Below, piece after piece: positions 41,392 through 52,891 of a stretch of 64,000 nucleotides of DNA. Numbering within the stretch: the stretch's first letter is position 1; each line of letters opens with the position of its first letter. This DNA comes from Panicum virgatum (taxonomy: Eukaryota; Streptophyta; Magnoliopsida; Poales; Poaceae). The notes under the pieces were generated by a model, which was given only the letters and a program-made list of their open reading frames with translations, had not been told where the DNA came from and made no database searches. The stretch spans positions 68,991,400 through 69,055,399 of the forward strand of contig NC_053144.1 in the NCBI RefSeq assembly GCF_016808335.1, given 5' to 3'. The translations under genes were made by a program, and so were the position numbers.

Positions 41392-44300
41392 ATGGACCGA
41401 CAATGGATGTACGGCGACCGGTGCACCATGGCGTGGATTAATGGTCTAAAGTCTTTTCTCGATGCGGCGGAGGCCCACAAGTCATCGAAAGGTTTTATGT
41501 GTTGTTCGTGCCGCGTTTGCCAAAATAAAAAGGAATACTCTAAGAGGAGCATTCTACACGCCCACATTTATGAAAAGGGTTTCATGGATAACTATACTCT
41601 TTGGACCAAGCACGGTGAACCTGGAGTTGTGATGCAAGATGGTGAAGAAGATGATGATCATAATATTGCAGACTGGGCTCATCTGTATGAAGCGGGAGCC
41701 TTTGAAGATGAACCCATGGACGATGCTGAAGAAATGGACGAGGCTGGAGAAAATGTAGCAGAAGACCAACCACCTGATGAATTAGGCCAGGTTCTAGGGG
41801 ATTCACAAAGAGACTGTGAAACTTTAAAGGAGTCAAAGAAGTTTGAGAAAATGTTGGAGGATCACAAAGAATTATTGTATCCAGATTGCAAGCAGGGGCT
41901 TAAAAAGTTGGGTACCACACTTGAAATGCTGCACTGGAAGGCAGCTAATGGTGTCACCGATAAGGGATTTGAGGAGCTACTTGGAATCGTAAAGAACATG
42001 CTTCCAGAGGGAAATGAACTACCCTCTACAACATACGAAGCAAAGAAGGTTGTTTGCCCTCTTGGATTGGAGGTACAGAAAATTCACGCATGCCCTAACG
42101 ATTGTATTCTCTATCGAGGCGAAGAATATGAGAAACTGGATGCTTGTCCTGTCTGTGATGCAAAATGGTACAAGATCAGGCAAAATGATCCTGGTGAGGT
42201 CGACGGGGAGCCCGTCAAGAAAAAAGTTCCCGCTAAGGTGATGTGGTATTTCCCAGTAATACCACGTTTGAAGCACTTTTTTAGAAATAAATCCAATGCT
42301 AAATTGATGCGGTGGCACAAAGAAGAGCGTAAGCAAGATCAGATGCTGAGACACCCTGCGGATGGGTCCCAGTGGAGAAACGTGGATAGAGATTTCCCAG
42401 ATTTTGATAACGACCCAAGGAACATAAGGTTCAGTTTAAGTATGGACGGAATGAATCCATTCGGCGAGTGGGGCAGCAGTCACAGTACATGGCCTGTGAC
42501 CCTCTGTATGTTCAATCTTCCTTCTTGGCTATGCATGAAGCGGAAGTACATGATGATGCCGGTGCTTATCCAAGGCCCAAAACAACCGGGCAATGATATT
42601 GACGTGTACCTAAGACCGTTGGTTGATGAACTTTTGCTGCTGTGGAAGGAGGAAGGTGTACATGTTTGGGACAAGGACAAACATGAGAATTTTGACCTAC
42701 GAGCATTGCTTTTTGTTACCATCAACGATTGGCCTGCACTTAGCAATCTGTCCGGACAGTCGAATAAGGGATACCAGGCATGCACTCATTGTCTAGAAGA
42801 AACCGACAGCTTGTATCTAAAAAATTGTAGGAAGATCGTGTACATGGGTCATCGTCGATTCCTTCCCCTCAACCACCCCTTAAGAAGAAAAGGAAAACAT
42901 TTCAAAGGGGAACCAGAAACTCGTGCTAAACCTATATTCCAAAACGGGAAGCGTGTTTTCTCGATGGTGAAGGATGTACATGTCGTGTTTGGAAAGGGCC
43001 GTGGAAGCAAACAAGTTCCGAATGATGAAAACGGCCATGCCCCAATGTGGAAGAAGAAGTCCATACTATGGGAGCTCCCATATTGGGATGTCCTGGAGGA
43101 CCACAACGCAATCGATGTGATGCACTTGACGAAGAATCTTTGCGTTAACCTGCTAGGATTCATTGGTACGTATGGGCAGTCAAAAGATACACTAGAAGCA
43201 AGACGTGATTTGAAAGAAACAAAACAATGAGAAGACCTACGTCCTGAGAAGAGAGAAAATGGACAGCACTACTTACGTCCTGCTAGCTACACTCTAAGCA
43301 AAGAGGAGAAGGAAAGGATGTTTGATTGCTTGAACAGTATGAAGGTACCGTCCGGTTACTCCTCGAATATGCAGAGAAGAATTAATATGAAAGAGAAAAA
43401 GTTCACAAACCTAAAGTCTCATGATTACCACGTTTTGATGACCCAATTGCTTCCAGTCGCGTTGAGGGGTATTCTACCAAAAAATGTAAGATTAACAGTG
43501 GTGAAGCTATGTGCCTTTCTTAATGAAATTTCGCAGAAGGCAATCGATCCAAATAAGCTCACAAGGCTACAGAATGATGTGGTCCAATGTCTTGTCAGTT
43601 TTGAGATGGTCTTTCCACCTTTGTTCTTTAATATTATGACCCACCTCCTGGTTCATATTGTGAAAGAGATAAATATTTTAGGCCCTGTATTCCTACACAA
43701 TATGTTCCCTTTCGAGAGATACATGGCAGTCTTAAAGAAGTACGTTCGGAATCGTTCTCGGCTAGAAGGATGTATCGCCAAGGGCTATGGAACAGAGGAG
43801 GTCATTGAGTTTTGTGTTGATTTCATTGATGAACTTAGTCCGATTGGGGTCTCCATGTCACGCTGTGATGGGCGATTGGAAGGAAAGGGCACACTAGGTA
43901 AGAAATCTAATATGCACATCCCTGAAAGTGAAATCCGCAAAGCAAATTTCACCGTTCTACAGAATTCATCCCTCGTGGCCCCATATATGGATGAGCACAT
44001 CAATATTGTCCGATATGAAAACATAGGGAAGTCTGAGGCATGGATTACACATCATCACATATATAGTTTTGCGGTTTGGCTGAGAAGAAAACTCATAGGT
44101 GACAGCACGATTGATGTACAACTACAATGGCTTGCTAGGGGACCATCGGCCACAATCATGCAATACCAAGGATACGCGATCAATGGATATACGTTTTACA
44201 CAAGAGCCCAAGATGAAAAGAGCACGAACCAAAATAGTGGTGTGCGTATTGATGCAATAGGCCATGATGGAAATAAGGACAGCTACTTTGGTGTCATAGA

Positions 44301-44767
44301 GGAAATATGGGAGCTTGACTATGGCCCCTTGAAGATTCCTTTGTTTCGATGCCAATGGGTGAACCGAGCAGGTGGCGGTGTAACGATAGACCGGTATGGA
44401 ATGACAATAGTGGACTACAAAAAAGATTGGATATAAAGACGAACCATTCGTCCTCGCCAAGGATGTGACGCAGGTTTTCTATGTGAAGGACATGGCAAGC
44501 AAACCTAAGAAAAATCAAGGCAAGTCCGACGACGAGCCAAAACGCCACATAGTTCTTCCAGGAAAAAGAAAAATCGTTGGAGTTGAAAACATTTCGGACA
44601 AGTCAGAAGACTTTGATCAGTTTTACGACCGTCCTCCATTCTCTGTCGATGTTGACCCTAGCATCCTGTTGTCCAAAGAGGACGCTCCTTACTTACGCCT
44701 CGATCATGATCAAGGGACATTCATAAAAAGAAAGGTTGTCAACGTTCCATTAAACAATGATGTGTAA
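41392..44767 (+). pseudogene. TNP2-type CACTA transposase, broken by one stop and one frameshift
   Basis: Part 1 (41392-43230, 612 codons) starts MDRQWMYGDR, a transposase-associated domain with a CxxCrxC knuckle (residues 1-75), and contains the TNP2 core from about residue 190: FRFSLSMDGMNPFGEW-type DG motif, then DWPALSNLSGQ and DVMHLTKN. Part 2 (43318-44436) is in the same frame and adds DUF4218/DUF4216-like regions (FPFERYMAVLKKYVRNR; CQWVN, then KKD). Part 3 (44465-44767) is shifted by one base at about 44427 (GYKDEPFVLA). Parts 1 and 2 are split only by TGA at 43228-43230, consistent with loss of an Arg CGA codon. CACTA transposase binds and cuts the element ends. The copy is probably inactive but only recently so. 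Confidence 0.92.
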
Positions 44768-45645
44768 TCATTAGGTTATACTTTCATGTTCATGTAACCA
44801 AGTGATTGATGTAATATATGGTGTATGAAATAACTTATATTTTAATTTTTATGCATTTATATAATAGTTTGCACAGAAAACAAAATTGAAACAGATATAA
44901 AAAATTTAGACTCAATATGATAAATTAATTAAGTGCATACTCAATGTGATAAACATAATTAAAACAGAAAATCTATTTAATTAAGTGCATGCACATATAT
45001 GATAAAAACACCCAAAAAACAGAAAATCTATTTAATTAACTATTTAATTAACATGTATGAAATAACTGAGATTTAAATTTTTTATGCATTTGTATAATAG
45101 TTTGCACAAAAAACACAATTGAAACAGATATAAAAAAATTTGGACTCAATATGATAAATTAAGTGCATACACATTAAATATATCCAACATAGTGACCTAT
45201 AATACAGAAATATAATTTTGCATGGTGAAAAAAACATATATTTGTATTTATAATTAATTTATTATGAATAAACAATATGTAAAACACTCAAAAAGAAAAC
45301 ACTAAAGAGCCAGATGGGGCAGATTAGTACCGGTCCGTGTCAACACCTGATACTAAATGACCACAATGAAAATTTCCCGCCAGATGGGCCTCTTTAGTAC
45401 CGGGCCTTCCCACTGCCCAGTACTAAATGAGCCAGTTTAGTACCGGTCCGTGTCTGCGGCCGGTACTAAACTGGCAATCATATATATATGCCAACACTTG
45501 GATTTCGATCTCCAGTTCTTCATTCTCGTCGTCATCGTCCCGGACCGCTGCGCCGCCGCTCCTCCTCCGCGCCGTCGACGTCGCCCCGCCTCCGCGCCGC
45601 TCCTCCTCGGTGCCATGGGTCCGCCTCTGCGGAGGATGCCACTCC
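44768..45645. other. CACTA right non-coding region with subterminal repeats
   Basis: AT-rich spacer containing two near copies of a tgaaataact... block (about 44828 and 45057), then accggt-type subterminal repeats 45327-45475 and a GC-rich segment. Frames at 45423-45792 are compositional. Confidence 0.6.
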
Positions 45646-47629
45646 TGTAACACCCCGGGTGTCTGCACAGTAATTAAAAAGGTGTCTACACAGTAATTGT
45701 GTATGTTTGCTATGCATCATGTGCTTGAATTGCTTGAAAAGGATCTTTTTGTAATTATGAAAGGTTATATGTGTAATTATAATTTTATGCAAGGTCCTTT
45801 ATATAGTTATTTCTGAATATAGCTTTTGTGGAGGGTGTTTTTGTAAAACTTCAGTGCATTTAATGCATGGCAGCAAATTTTACTTTTAAGTCTATGTTTG
45901 AAGTGAATTTGCTTTGAAAAAGACAAAATTCCTAGAATTCAAAATCCCTTCAATGATTTTAATTTTAGCTCTTGTATCTTTGGTCAAATAAATTTTTGCA
46001 CAACATGAAAGTTGTAGATCTTGAAAAGTTGAACAACTTTCATGTTGGGCACTTTTTCATTTGAGCCCTATTTTAAAAGTTATCGCTGGTTTACAGTTTA
46101 GTCCCTGGAATTTTTGGAAATTGCAAAATCACCCTTATCACCATCTCCCACCTCCCTGCTCTGCTTCTCGCCGCCGTCCACCGACAGCGCCGCCCGCCGG
46201 CGCCTTCCCGGCCATCCCGGCCATTAATTCGCCGCGCACTGTCACCCACGCGTCGCCCCGGAGCTCCTCCCCCTCCTGTTGCCTCGCGCTGGAGCCCCCC
46301 GGCCGTGCCACGCGCGCCGCCGAGTCCAGAAGCGCCCGCGCCGCCGCCACCTCGCCGTCGCGGTGGAGAGCCCGCTGCAGTGGCCGCCGTCCTCGTCTAG
46401 CGAGCGCCCGAGCCCTACAAATACCCCAGAAACCGATTCCTACCGCCCTTTTGCTCTCTCCTCGCACCCACACCGCAGAACACAGCCACCGCCCCGCTTG
46501 AACGCCGGCGAGCTCACCTCGCCGCGGAGCCGCCACCCCAGACCCGCTCCACCCCAATAGCCCCCACCATTAGCCGCGCCGCGTCCTCGCGCAACTCCCA
46601 GGCCGCTTCCCCTCGCCCAACCCTCACCGGAGCACCCTCGCCGTCGGTCGCCTCCGCCGCCGAGCCGCCCTGCTCCGTCGAGCCGCTGCTTCCGAGCCCC
46701 TCCCCGCACCCCAAGACCACCCTGTGGTGCGCCTTGAACCCGTGGAGCTCCCACACCCCTCCACCCTCGCCGCCGGTGAGCCCCTCGCCGGGAAACGGCC
46801 GGTCAACCGCCGCCTCCCCTCTCTGACCCGGCCCAGGGACCTCGGGTTGAAAGGAAAGAAAACCCAGGGGGTTATTTGAATAGGCCTAGACTCAGATGAA
46901 TAGTGCCTTAGGGACCGCTTTGTAATGATTTTCAGTGATCTTTGAAATTCAATATCAATTCATAGAAAATTCGTAAAATAGCAAATCTTGATGTTTTGGA
47001 ATCCTCTTGAAGAGCTCTATGCTGTAGAACCATAAGATGTTAGGCTTTAGTTGCAAGTTTTTGCTGTAGAAATTGATTTGTGTTTCTAGTGCATAAATAT
47101 TAGTTGTTTTCATCTTTTTCTTAACTACTGTATAAAGCTATGATTTGCAGTGAAACTTTTATGGTAGTTTACACATGTGACACTAGCTTTTCTATAAAAA
47201 TTTCAAGATCAGTTCTATGTTGTAGCTATTTATTTGATTTAATCCTTGTTTAGTAGACTTTAATTATGGTAATTAGTTTCTATTCTTGTTAAATCCTGAA
47301 AATATTCCTGAGTGTTCATATGGAGCATCGTAGCTCGTCTTGAAAGTTTGAGCTTCAGTTCATGGCTAGATCAGGAGATAAAAATATATCTTGCGTTTAT
47401 GTTGTTCTGTTTTGTTTATTTTCTCTTATTTATTTCTGTGTAGATAAAATCATGAAAAATTCATTGTAGTTAGTTATTTTCTGTATAAATCTCCTGTTAA
47501 ATTTGGAGCTTCTGTTTTGCTTTAGTTTGACCTGTATAATTCAAGTTTGTTCGATGTGCTGCCTGCATGAATGATTTGTTGTGATTAATTGGCTACATGT
47601 CTTGGCATGATTTTTGCAGGCTAGCTTAG
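45646..47629 (+). mobile_element. Outer LTR retrotransposon, left part of its LTR
   Basis: Begins TGTAACACCCCGGG after cactcc at 45640-45645 and contains the LTR-like passage tgaaagttgtagatcttg (46009-46026), a TATA-like ctacaaataccc (46415-46426) and a pyrimidine-rich end tttttgcagg (47611). It stops at 47629, where the inner element starts. The sequence resumes at 63584 after a 5-bp CTTAG duplication. Confidence 0.8.
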
Positions 47630-48415
47630 TGTAACATCCCGAAAATTACCTAAATAAATCGTGCGCTAAAATTTTGCTTCGTCGTTAAGCTCGAGACCCC
47701 TCCTTGAAACCCTAACCCCAGTTCTGCCAGATCTCCCGATTCCCCAAGGACCCGACACCCGTATCCAGCACCCTATTTCTCCTCGACCCGTGCGTCGCGT
47801 TCTCGCGCGCCCGGACGCCAAGCGTGGCCGACAGGCTCCGCGATCGGCGCCGTGATCCTGGCGCGGATCCCTCTCTCCCTCTCTCCTTTTTCCCTTTTCT
47901 TTCCCCCTCCTTTTTCCTTTTCTTTTCTTTTTTTCCATTTTCTTTTCTCCTTTCTTTCCTTTTCTTTTCCCTCTCCTTCCCTCTCCTCTCTTTCTTTCCT
48001 TCTCCTCTGCCGCGCGCCTGGCCCGCGCCCTCCCCTCGCCCCCTGCTCACCCGGCCGCGCTCTCCACCCGGGCACGCCGCCCTTGGGCCCAGCTCCGGTC
48101 GCGCAGCACGCCCGGCCCGGCCGGTCCTCCTCCCCGCGCGCCCCCTGGCCGTGCCCCACCTGCCGCCCGCGCCACCACCGCACACGCGCGCGCCCGCCTG
48201 AGCTGAGCCACGCCAAGGCGACACGGTGCCGTGTCGAGCCGAGCGCACAGCGCCGGCGACTGCGGCACAGCGCCGCCTGCGCGCGGTCACCGCTTGCCCA
48301 AGGCACCGCCACGCGGTCCGCCCATCGACGACCCCCGCACAGGGCCATCGGCGACCCGCCGTCGCGTCCCATCCCGCTCGCCGGCCCCGCTCCCACCGCC
48401 ACCGACTTGGCCGCC

Positions 48416-48423
48416 TATAAAAG
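48416..48423 (+). promoter_or_regulatory. TATA box of the gypsy LTR
   Basis: tataaaag in a GC-rich setting. The same box is in LTR 2 (58564-58571) and is absent from LTR 3, which starts 5 bp downstream of its place. Confidence 0.85.
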
Positions 48424-48580
48424 ACCCCGCAGAGCCCTCCCCGAGCTCCACCGCCACCGCCGCACGGTTTTTCCCGAGCCCCAGCGTCCCACGCCTCCTC
48501 TCTTCAGCCTGCAGCGCCGCCGCTTGCCTTGCCACCGCCGGCCACCGCGGAGCCCCCCTCCCCACTGCCCCTCGACCCGA

Positions 48581-48592
48581 ATCGAGGTAGGT
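48581..48592 (+). promoter_or_regulatory. Candidate 5' splice site in LTR leader (GAG|GTAGGT)
   Basis: The sequence atcgag|gtaggt, about 165 bp after the TATA box, is a strong match to the plant 5' splice consensus. It is present in all three LTRs. It could donate to the acceptors before exon A or before the ORF starts. Confidence 0.45.
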
Positions 48593-49329
48593 TTGGGCAC
48601 CTCTGAGGCCCAATGGTGCTCCTCCCCCTCTTGACCGCCGCCGCCCCTCTGGATTACCGATCCAGGGCCGCCACCACCCGCCGCCGCCGGCCGCCATGGC
48701 CGAGCCACCCCAGGCCGCCACGGGCTGAGCCGCGGCCGGGAATCAACCCCGCACGCCTCCCTGGCCCTTTTCCCCCTACTCCGGGCTGCCGCCGTGCCCC
48801 CAGGCCGCGGGCCCGTGAGCTCCGACGAGCGCCGGCCTCCCTCCCCTGTTTCCCAGCGCGGGGGAGGAAGAGGACTGGCATTTTTGCCAAGAACCCCCTC
48901 CACTTTCCTCTATTCATTAAAGAAACCCCACCCCTTTAGGCCCTTTTTCATTTAAAACCCCTTCTTTTATTATATTCCCAAAATAAACCCCACTATATAA
49001 ACATAATTACAAATAAAACCCTGACTCTTTTAGATTAACCCAAGAAACTTTTAAAATTTAAACAAAGCCCCTGCTTACTTAATCCTAATTACAACTAGGT
49101 CCCTAGACCCCTGTTTAGGGCCTAAACGCTTCCCTGACCTATCCTTTTATGTGCCTAACGACCCCGGCTTAACCTAAAATTTTACCCCGCCTCTCCTAAC
49201 TCAGCTTTGGCCATACCATTCAGAAACCATCCAAAAATAATACTCTATGCTCTATATTCCATGTGTTCCCGTTTCGAGCTCGACGACAAATCTTTGTTTT
49301 GATTGTGTGTTTGTTTGTGTGCGCTGTAG

Positions 49330-49446
49330 ACCACGGAGTGACCGAAGGAGAGCCCGTTGTCGAGCAGTTCTGTGAGCAGGAGAACGAGGACCCGTTCCGC
49401 GACCCCGAGCCCGAAGGACAGGACTTCCCCGAGGGCTTTGAAGACG
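49330..49446 (+). other. Exon-like coding segment A in LTR 1
   Basis: Preceded by tgtgcgctgtag and followed by GCAAGTT, a GC-type 5' splice site. It encodes a very acidic segment starting DHGVTEGEPVVEQFCEQEN and containing PFRDPEPEGQDFPEGFED. The frame is phase 1 at both ends. It is repeated identically in LTR 2 (59479-59595) and LTR 3 (62073-62189). Confidence 0.5.
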
Positions 49447-50534
49447 GCAAGTTCAATCCCATCCTTTGATGCATGTTTCTGTCCTAGTTTTTATAAACAC
49501 CACCCAATGGCCTGTTTTATAAATTGCATATGTTTTGCTTGCATGAAAACACGGTTGGATAGCCACCCCTTGACTTGTGATGACCATTCCTTGACCACCT
49601 AGATTAATGTCTGATTTTGCTTGGACGTTAATCGATATTAGAACGCTCAGGACTTTACTCATAATATGATTTATTTGATAAAGAAAATGTGTGCGTGTGG
49701 GAAGGGATAAAATGTGGATTTCGAAAGATGAGTATGGACGAGATGAACGGCATTTCTGTGTGATTTGCCGATTGGTGTGCTTGTGCCTGTGTGGCAGAGC
49801 AAGGAGGGAGATATCCATCTTGTCGTGTCTAAGGACCGAGTTGGTGTGTCATCTCACCTAACTCCATTATCGTGCAAACCACTCGACCGTTGAATGGGCA
49901 ACGGCGTAGCATAAATCCCACTAGTTGGTGTGGTAGCCATCAGGAGAGCTGAGAGCAACGGGTGACTAAGGAAAAGGGATAAGCCCCGAGTGACTTATGC
50001 CCGGTTATACCTAAGTGAACGGTCAATGACCCCTTGGTGCGTCCCGTGATGGCTAGTCAGGCTTAGCTATGGTGGGTAATGGCTATGTTGGGATCTACAC
50101 CGACACGACGGTGTTCGAGTTGTGGTATCCTACTTGTGGGTAAAGTTGCACACCTCTGCAGAGTTAAGAATCTATTCGAATAGTCCGTGCCCACGGTATT
50201 GGGCGAGTTATGGTGTGGTCACATAACTAGTGTTTCTCTGGGATGGGCTGGTGTGAGTTGTTTTGGAATTGGTCCCGGCAGTTGTGCCGTGTGCTACGTC
50301 GGACGGGGAGTCCGGTAGCAGTTTTAAAACCTGAACTCTGTGTTAATGCCAAAAACTGATTTCTAAATGGTTTTCTATAAAGTAAACCCCTGCATAAAGT
50401 ATCGCTTTTCGGCAAATTAAACCGTAACCTTATCCTTGATTTACCTATGCATATTATTCTGTTATAACCCCCTCCGTGGGTGTGGTTGGACTTGCTGAGT
50501 ACGTTTGTACTCACCCCACTCTTACTTTTTACAG

Positions 50535-50572
50535 AAGAAGACCCGGACTTCGTACCAGACGACGCCGAGTAG
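50535..50572 (+). other. Exon-like coding segment B in LTR 1
   Basis: Preceded by the acceptor-like ttactttttacag. If joined to segment A, the split codon is completed to Glu and the frame reads EEDPDFVPDDAE and then TAG. Copies: 60685-60722 and 63278-63315. Confidence 0.5.
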
Positions 50573-50842
50573 GGTTATCGTTCTACACCCAACCTTACCT
50601 GTGGAACCGGCCCTGTTGAGATGCCTCCGCTGTCGCAGTACTCTGAGCCCGTAGTAGACCCTATGTGGTTCGCGGTCTGGTGTTATGTCGTAGCCTGGTT
50701 AATTATTATTATCATCTGTATCGAGTGTCCGCCAAGGTTTGTAAGGTTTTGAACCATCTGATGTAATAAATGTGGCATCAGCCTCCTGGGACTGGTGCTT
50801 TGTATCACATATAAGTCTTCTCTTATGAGGGGACGCTTCAGG

Positions 50843-50854
50843 TGGTATCAGAGC
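50843..50854 (+). promoter_or_regulatory. Primer binding site (initiator-Met tRNA type)
   Basis: TGGTATCAGAGC two bases after LTR 1; a second copy follows LTR 2 (60994-61005). Confidence 0.95.
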
Positions 50855-50981
50855 CGTAGGTTGGCCGTAGGACGTGACCCTAGGAGCGAAACCCGTTTTC
50901 AGGACCCTTCGCCTTAGGACTCTTCTATCCTTAATCCTTTTCTCACACAAATACTTACCTTGGGTTCTTGCCCTGTTCCAG

Positions 50982-51854
50982 ATGGCTGACAATGGATGGA
51001 TCGGCGGAATCTGTTTCGCAGAGCCCGGCCTTCCTAAGTTGTTGATACTCAGCCTGGAACGCATTGGAGTTGAGGATCCGCCAGAGTTTCTTTACCGGGA
51101 GTATGACTCCAAGGGCACTCTTCGGTGTGACCTGATGATCTTCATAGCAAGAAGCACCCACTACCCTGATGTGGACCCTTGGTTCATCTCCACCACTGGA
51201 TTCCGTTTCCCGGATACCTATCGGAAAGCCGCCCGCAAAGCCCTACGACGTCTGCGTGTGATCTACAGGCATCACCTCCAGCGGACTCCTATGGGATTTT
51301 TCCCGCCGACTGAAGGAAGAGGACGCACATGGATTGCCAGGATGAGAGGACTTGGAAGAGAAGAAGAAGACCTAGAAGACACGGTCTCTCACCTATCCAT
51401 CTATCTCACCGGCCTGGATGAGCTCTATCGCGAGCAAGCAGCACAACTGAAACAGCAGGTCCACAGAGCAGAAAAGGCAACCCAGGAGATGGAGGAACAA
51501 CGGTCGAGGACTTTCCATGCCGAGTATTCCCTAGCCGCCCTCCAAGTCCAAATGGATGAAAAAGAGGAAGAACTGGAAGAACAGCGAGCAAGAGCCACAC
51601 GCGCCGAGGACTCGCTAGCCGCTCTCCAAGCTCGGATGCGGAGGTACGAGGCTCGCTGGGGAATAGGAGGATGGATAGAGGAAGACGAAGAAGAAGAGCC
51701 CATGGAAACCCATTGGGATGTTGGAACTCAAACTGAAGAAGAAGAACCTGAAGAGACCCACTGGGATAAAGGAACTCAGACCGAGGATGACATGATGGAT
51801 CAGTATCTCCCACTGAAGAAACACCCTCTTAGGATCGAGGAAGAGTCTCCATGA
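50982..51854 (+). CDS. Extra ORF before gag, ORF0a, 290 aa
   Basis: Starts MADNGWIGGICFAEPG at ATG 50982, directly after ttcttgccctgttccag. The amino half shares with ORF0b the pattern LLILSLERIGV, REYDSKGTLRC, YPDVDPW and RKALRRLRVIYRHHL, then TPMGFFPP. Next comes a long Glu/Gln-rich coiled-coil-like region (about residues 150-225), then an acidic tail with two near repeats, ETHWDVGTQTE and ETHWDKGTQTE. No catalytic motif. An extra ORF upstream of gag (orf0) has been described in rice RIRE3/RIRE8-type gypsy elements; its role is unknown. It may be expressed from a spliced transcript. Confidence 0.8.
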   Translation: MADNGWIGGICFAEPGLPKLLILSLERIGVEDPPEFLYREYDSKGTLRCDLMIFIARSTHYPDVDPWFISTTGFRFPDTYRKAARKALRRLRVIYRHHLQRTPMGFFPPTEGRGRTWIARMRGLGREEEDLEDTVSHLSIYLTGLDELYREQAAQLKQQVHRAEKATQEMEEQRSRTFHAEYSLAALQVQMDEKEEELEEQRARATRAEDSLAALQARMRRYEARWGIGGWIEEDEEEEPMETHWDVGTQTEEEEPEETHWDKGTQTEDDMMDQYLPLKKHPLRIEEESP

Positions 51855-52003
51855 TAGGAGTTGTCTCCAAGCTAAAACCTTTGCTCTAATAATAATCATG
51901 TACCCATGGAGTTGTACCCCCATGACGCCATAAATAAAAATCATCTACCCCTTTGTGTACCTCAAATAATTGTGCAAGTTTTTCACCATATCTTTGTTTT
52001 CAG

Positions 52004-52891
52004 ATGGCTGAGGAAGGATGGACCCAGGGCGACTGCCAAGCTGCACCTGGCTTCCCCAGCCTCTTGATCAACGCCCTGGAGAGCCTTGGCGTCGCAGAAC
52101 ACCCAAGGTACTACAGCAGAGAGTACGAGCATCATGGCACTCTCCGCTGCAGGGTGATCCTAGTCATCGCCAGAAGCGACCGTTACCCCGACATCCTGTC
52201 ATGGCGGGTGACTGCTACAGGGTTTAGGCACCAGGACACCTATCCCCTAGCCGTCAGGAAAGCACTTCGTTATCTGTGCCGGATTTTCGAAGGACACCTC
52301 ACCCCCACACCAATGAGGTTCTTCCCACCAGCCATCAGGACTCCAGTTTGGGAAGCTCGAATGAGGAGCCTGGAACGACGCCGCCATGAAGAAGTCCTCC
52401 TGTATCAAGTAGCTACCTACCTAGCCTCCTTGGATCAGCTCTTTGACGAGCAAGCCAACTTGCTGAGGGAACAGACCCATCGAGCCGAGCAAGCAGAGCT
52501 CGCACTAAGACTGCAACAGATCCGAGCAGTCCAAGCTGAGGCAAGAGCCGCAGCAGCGGTCAGCAGTGAAGCAGTTGCTCAGGAGAGCCTCAGGCAAGCC
52601 CGAGACCGGCGTATGCAAGAATGGGCTAGTAGTGGAACCCCAGTCCCGGCAATAGGAGAAGACCATGTTCTGCTCGGGACGCCCGTCTTTGGATGGGGAC
52701 CACTCGTTGGAAACCCACTAGCCCCACCCGAGAATCCTGGAAGGTCTACGGCCGCCGCCGCAAGAGAAGCCGCAACGCAACCCCGGGAAAACGGAGGTCT
52801 AGAGGATGGCGTACCGGGACCACTCTTTTCCCCGGAGGTCGTGGGTACCTTTCCGAGGGAGGAACCCACTCAAGCCGATGAGTCAGCCTAA
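52004..52891 (+). CDS. Extra ORF before gag, ORF0b, 295 aa
   Basis: Starts MAEEGWTQGDCQAAPGFP at ATG 52004, directly after ccatatctttgttttcag. It is paralogous to ORF0a: same order of LLINALESLGV, REYEHHGTLRC, YPDILSW, RKALRYL and TPMRFFPP, then a coiled-coil-like region rich in Arg/Gln/Ala (about 150-215). The tail is different and rich in Gly, Pro and Glu. Two ORFs of this family within one element, each intact, is unusual to my knowledge. Confidence 0.8.
   Translation: MAEEGWTQGDCQAAPGFPSLLINALESLGVAEHPRYYSREYEHHGTLRCRVILVIARSDRYPDILSWRVTATGFRHQDTYPLAVRKALRYLCRIFEGHLTPTPMRFFPPAIRTPVWEARMRSLERRRHEEVLLYQVATYLASLDQLFDEQANLLREQTHRAEQAELALRLQQIRAVQAEARAAAAVSSEAVAQESLRQARDRRMQEWASSGTPVPAIGEDHVLLGTPVFGWGPLVGNPLAPPENPGRSTAAAAREAATQPRENGGLEDGVPGPLFSPEVVGTFPREEPTQADESA

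Larger units (their letters stand above)
37618..45645 (+). mobile_element. CACTA (En/Spm) transposon, left end and coding part
   Basis: It begins CACTGCTAGAAAAA at 37618, then repeated subterminal motifs (tagtaccggctggtggctcc and mirrored ccagccggtactaa, 37650-37940), a TATA box (tataaat, 37949-37955), the GPN-hairpin array, and a TNP2-type transposase. Right subterminal motifs (tagtaccggtccgtgtc, cggccggtactaaa) occur at 45327-45475. No right terminus is seen before the outer LTR starts at 45646, so that LTR element has inserted into the CACTA element and the rest lies beyond the window. Confidence 0.9.
47630..50840 (+). repeat. LTR 1, 3211 bp
   Basis: Begins TGTAACATCCCGAAAATT and ends ggacgcttca. 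Differs from LTR 2 by about five substitutions and about eight single-base indels by eye. U3 ends at the TATA box at 48416-48423. The GC-rich stretch 47820-48900 gives long open frames on both strands with low-complexity translations, which I do not annotate as genes. Confidence 0.95.

Noticed and set aside
47712..48903. Long overlapping frames in the GC-rich part of the gypsy LTR (also in LTR 2 and LTR 3)
   Set aside because: They sit on both strands, lack any motif and follow the GC-rich composition of U3/R.
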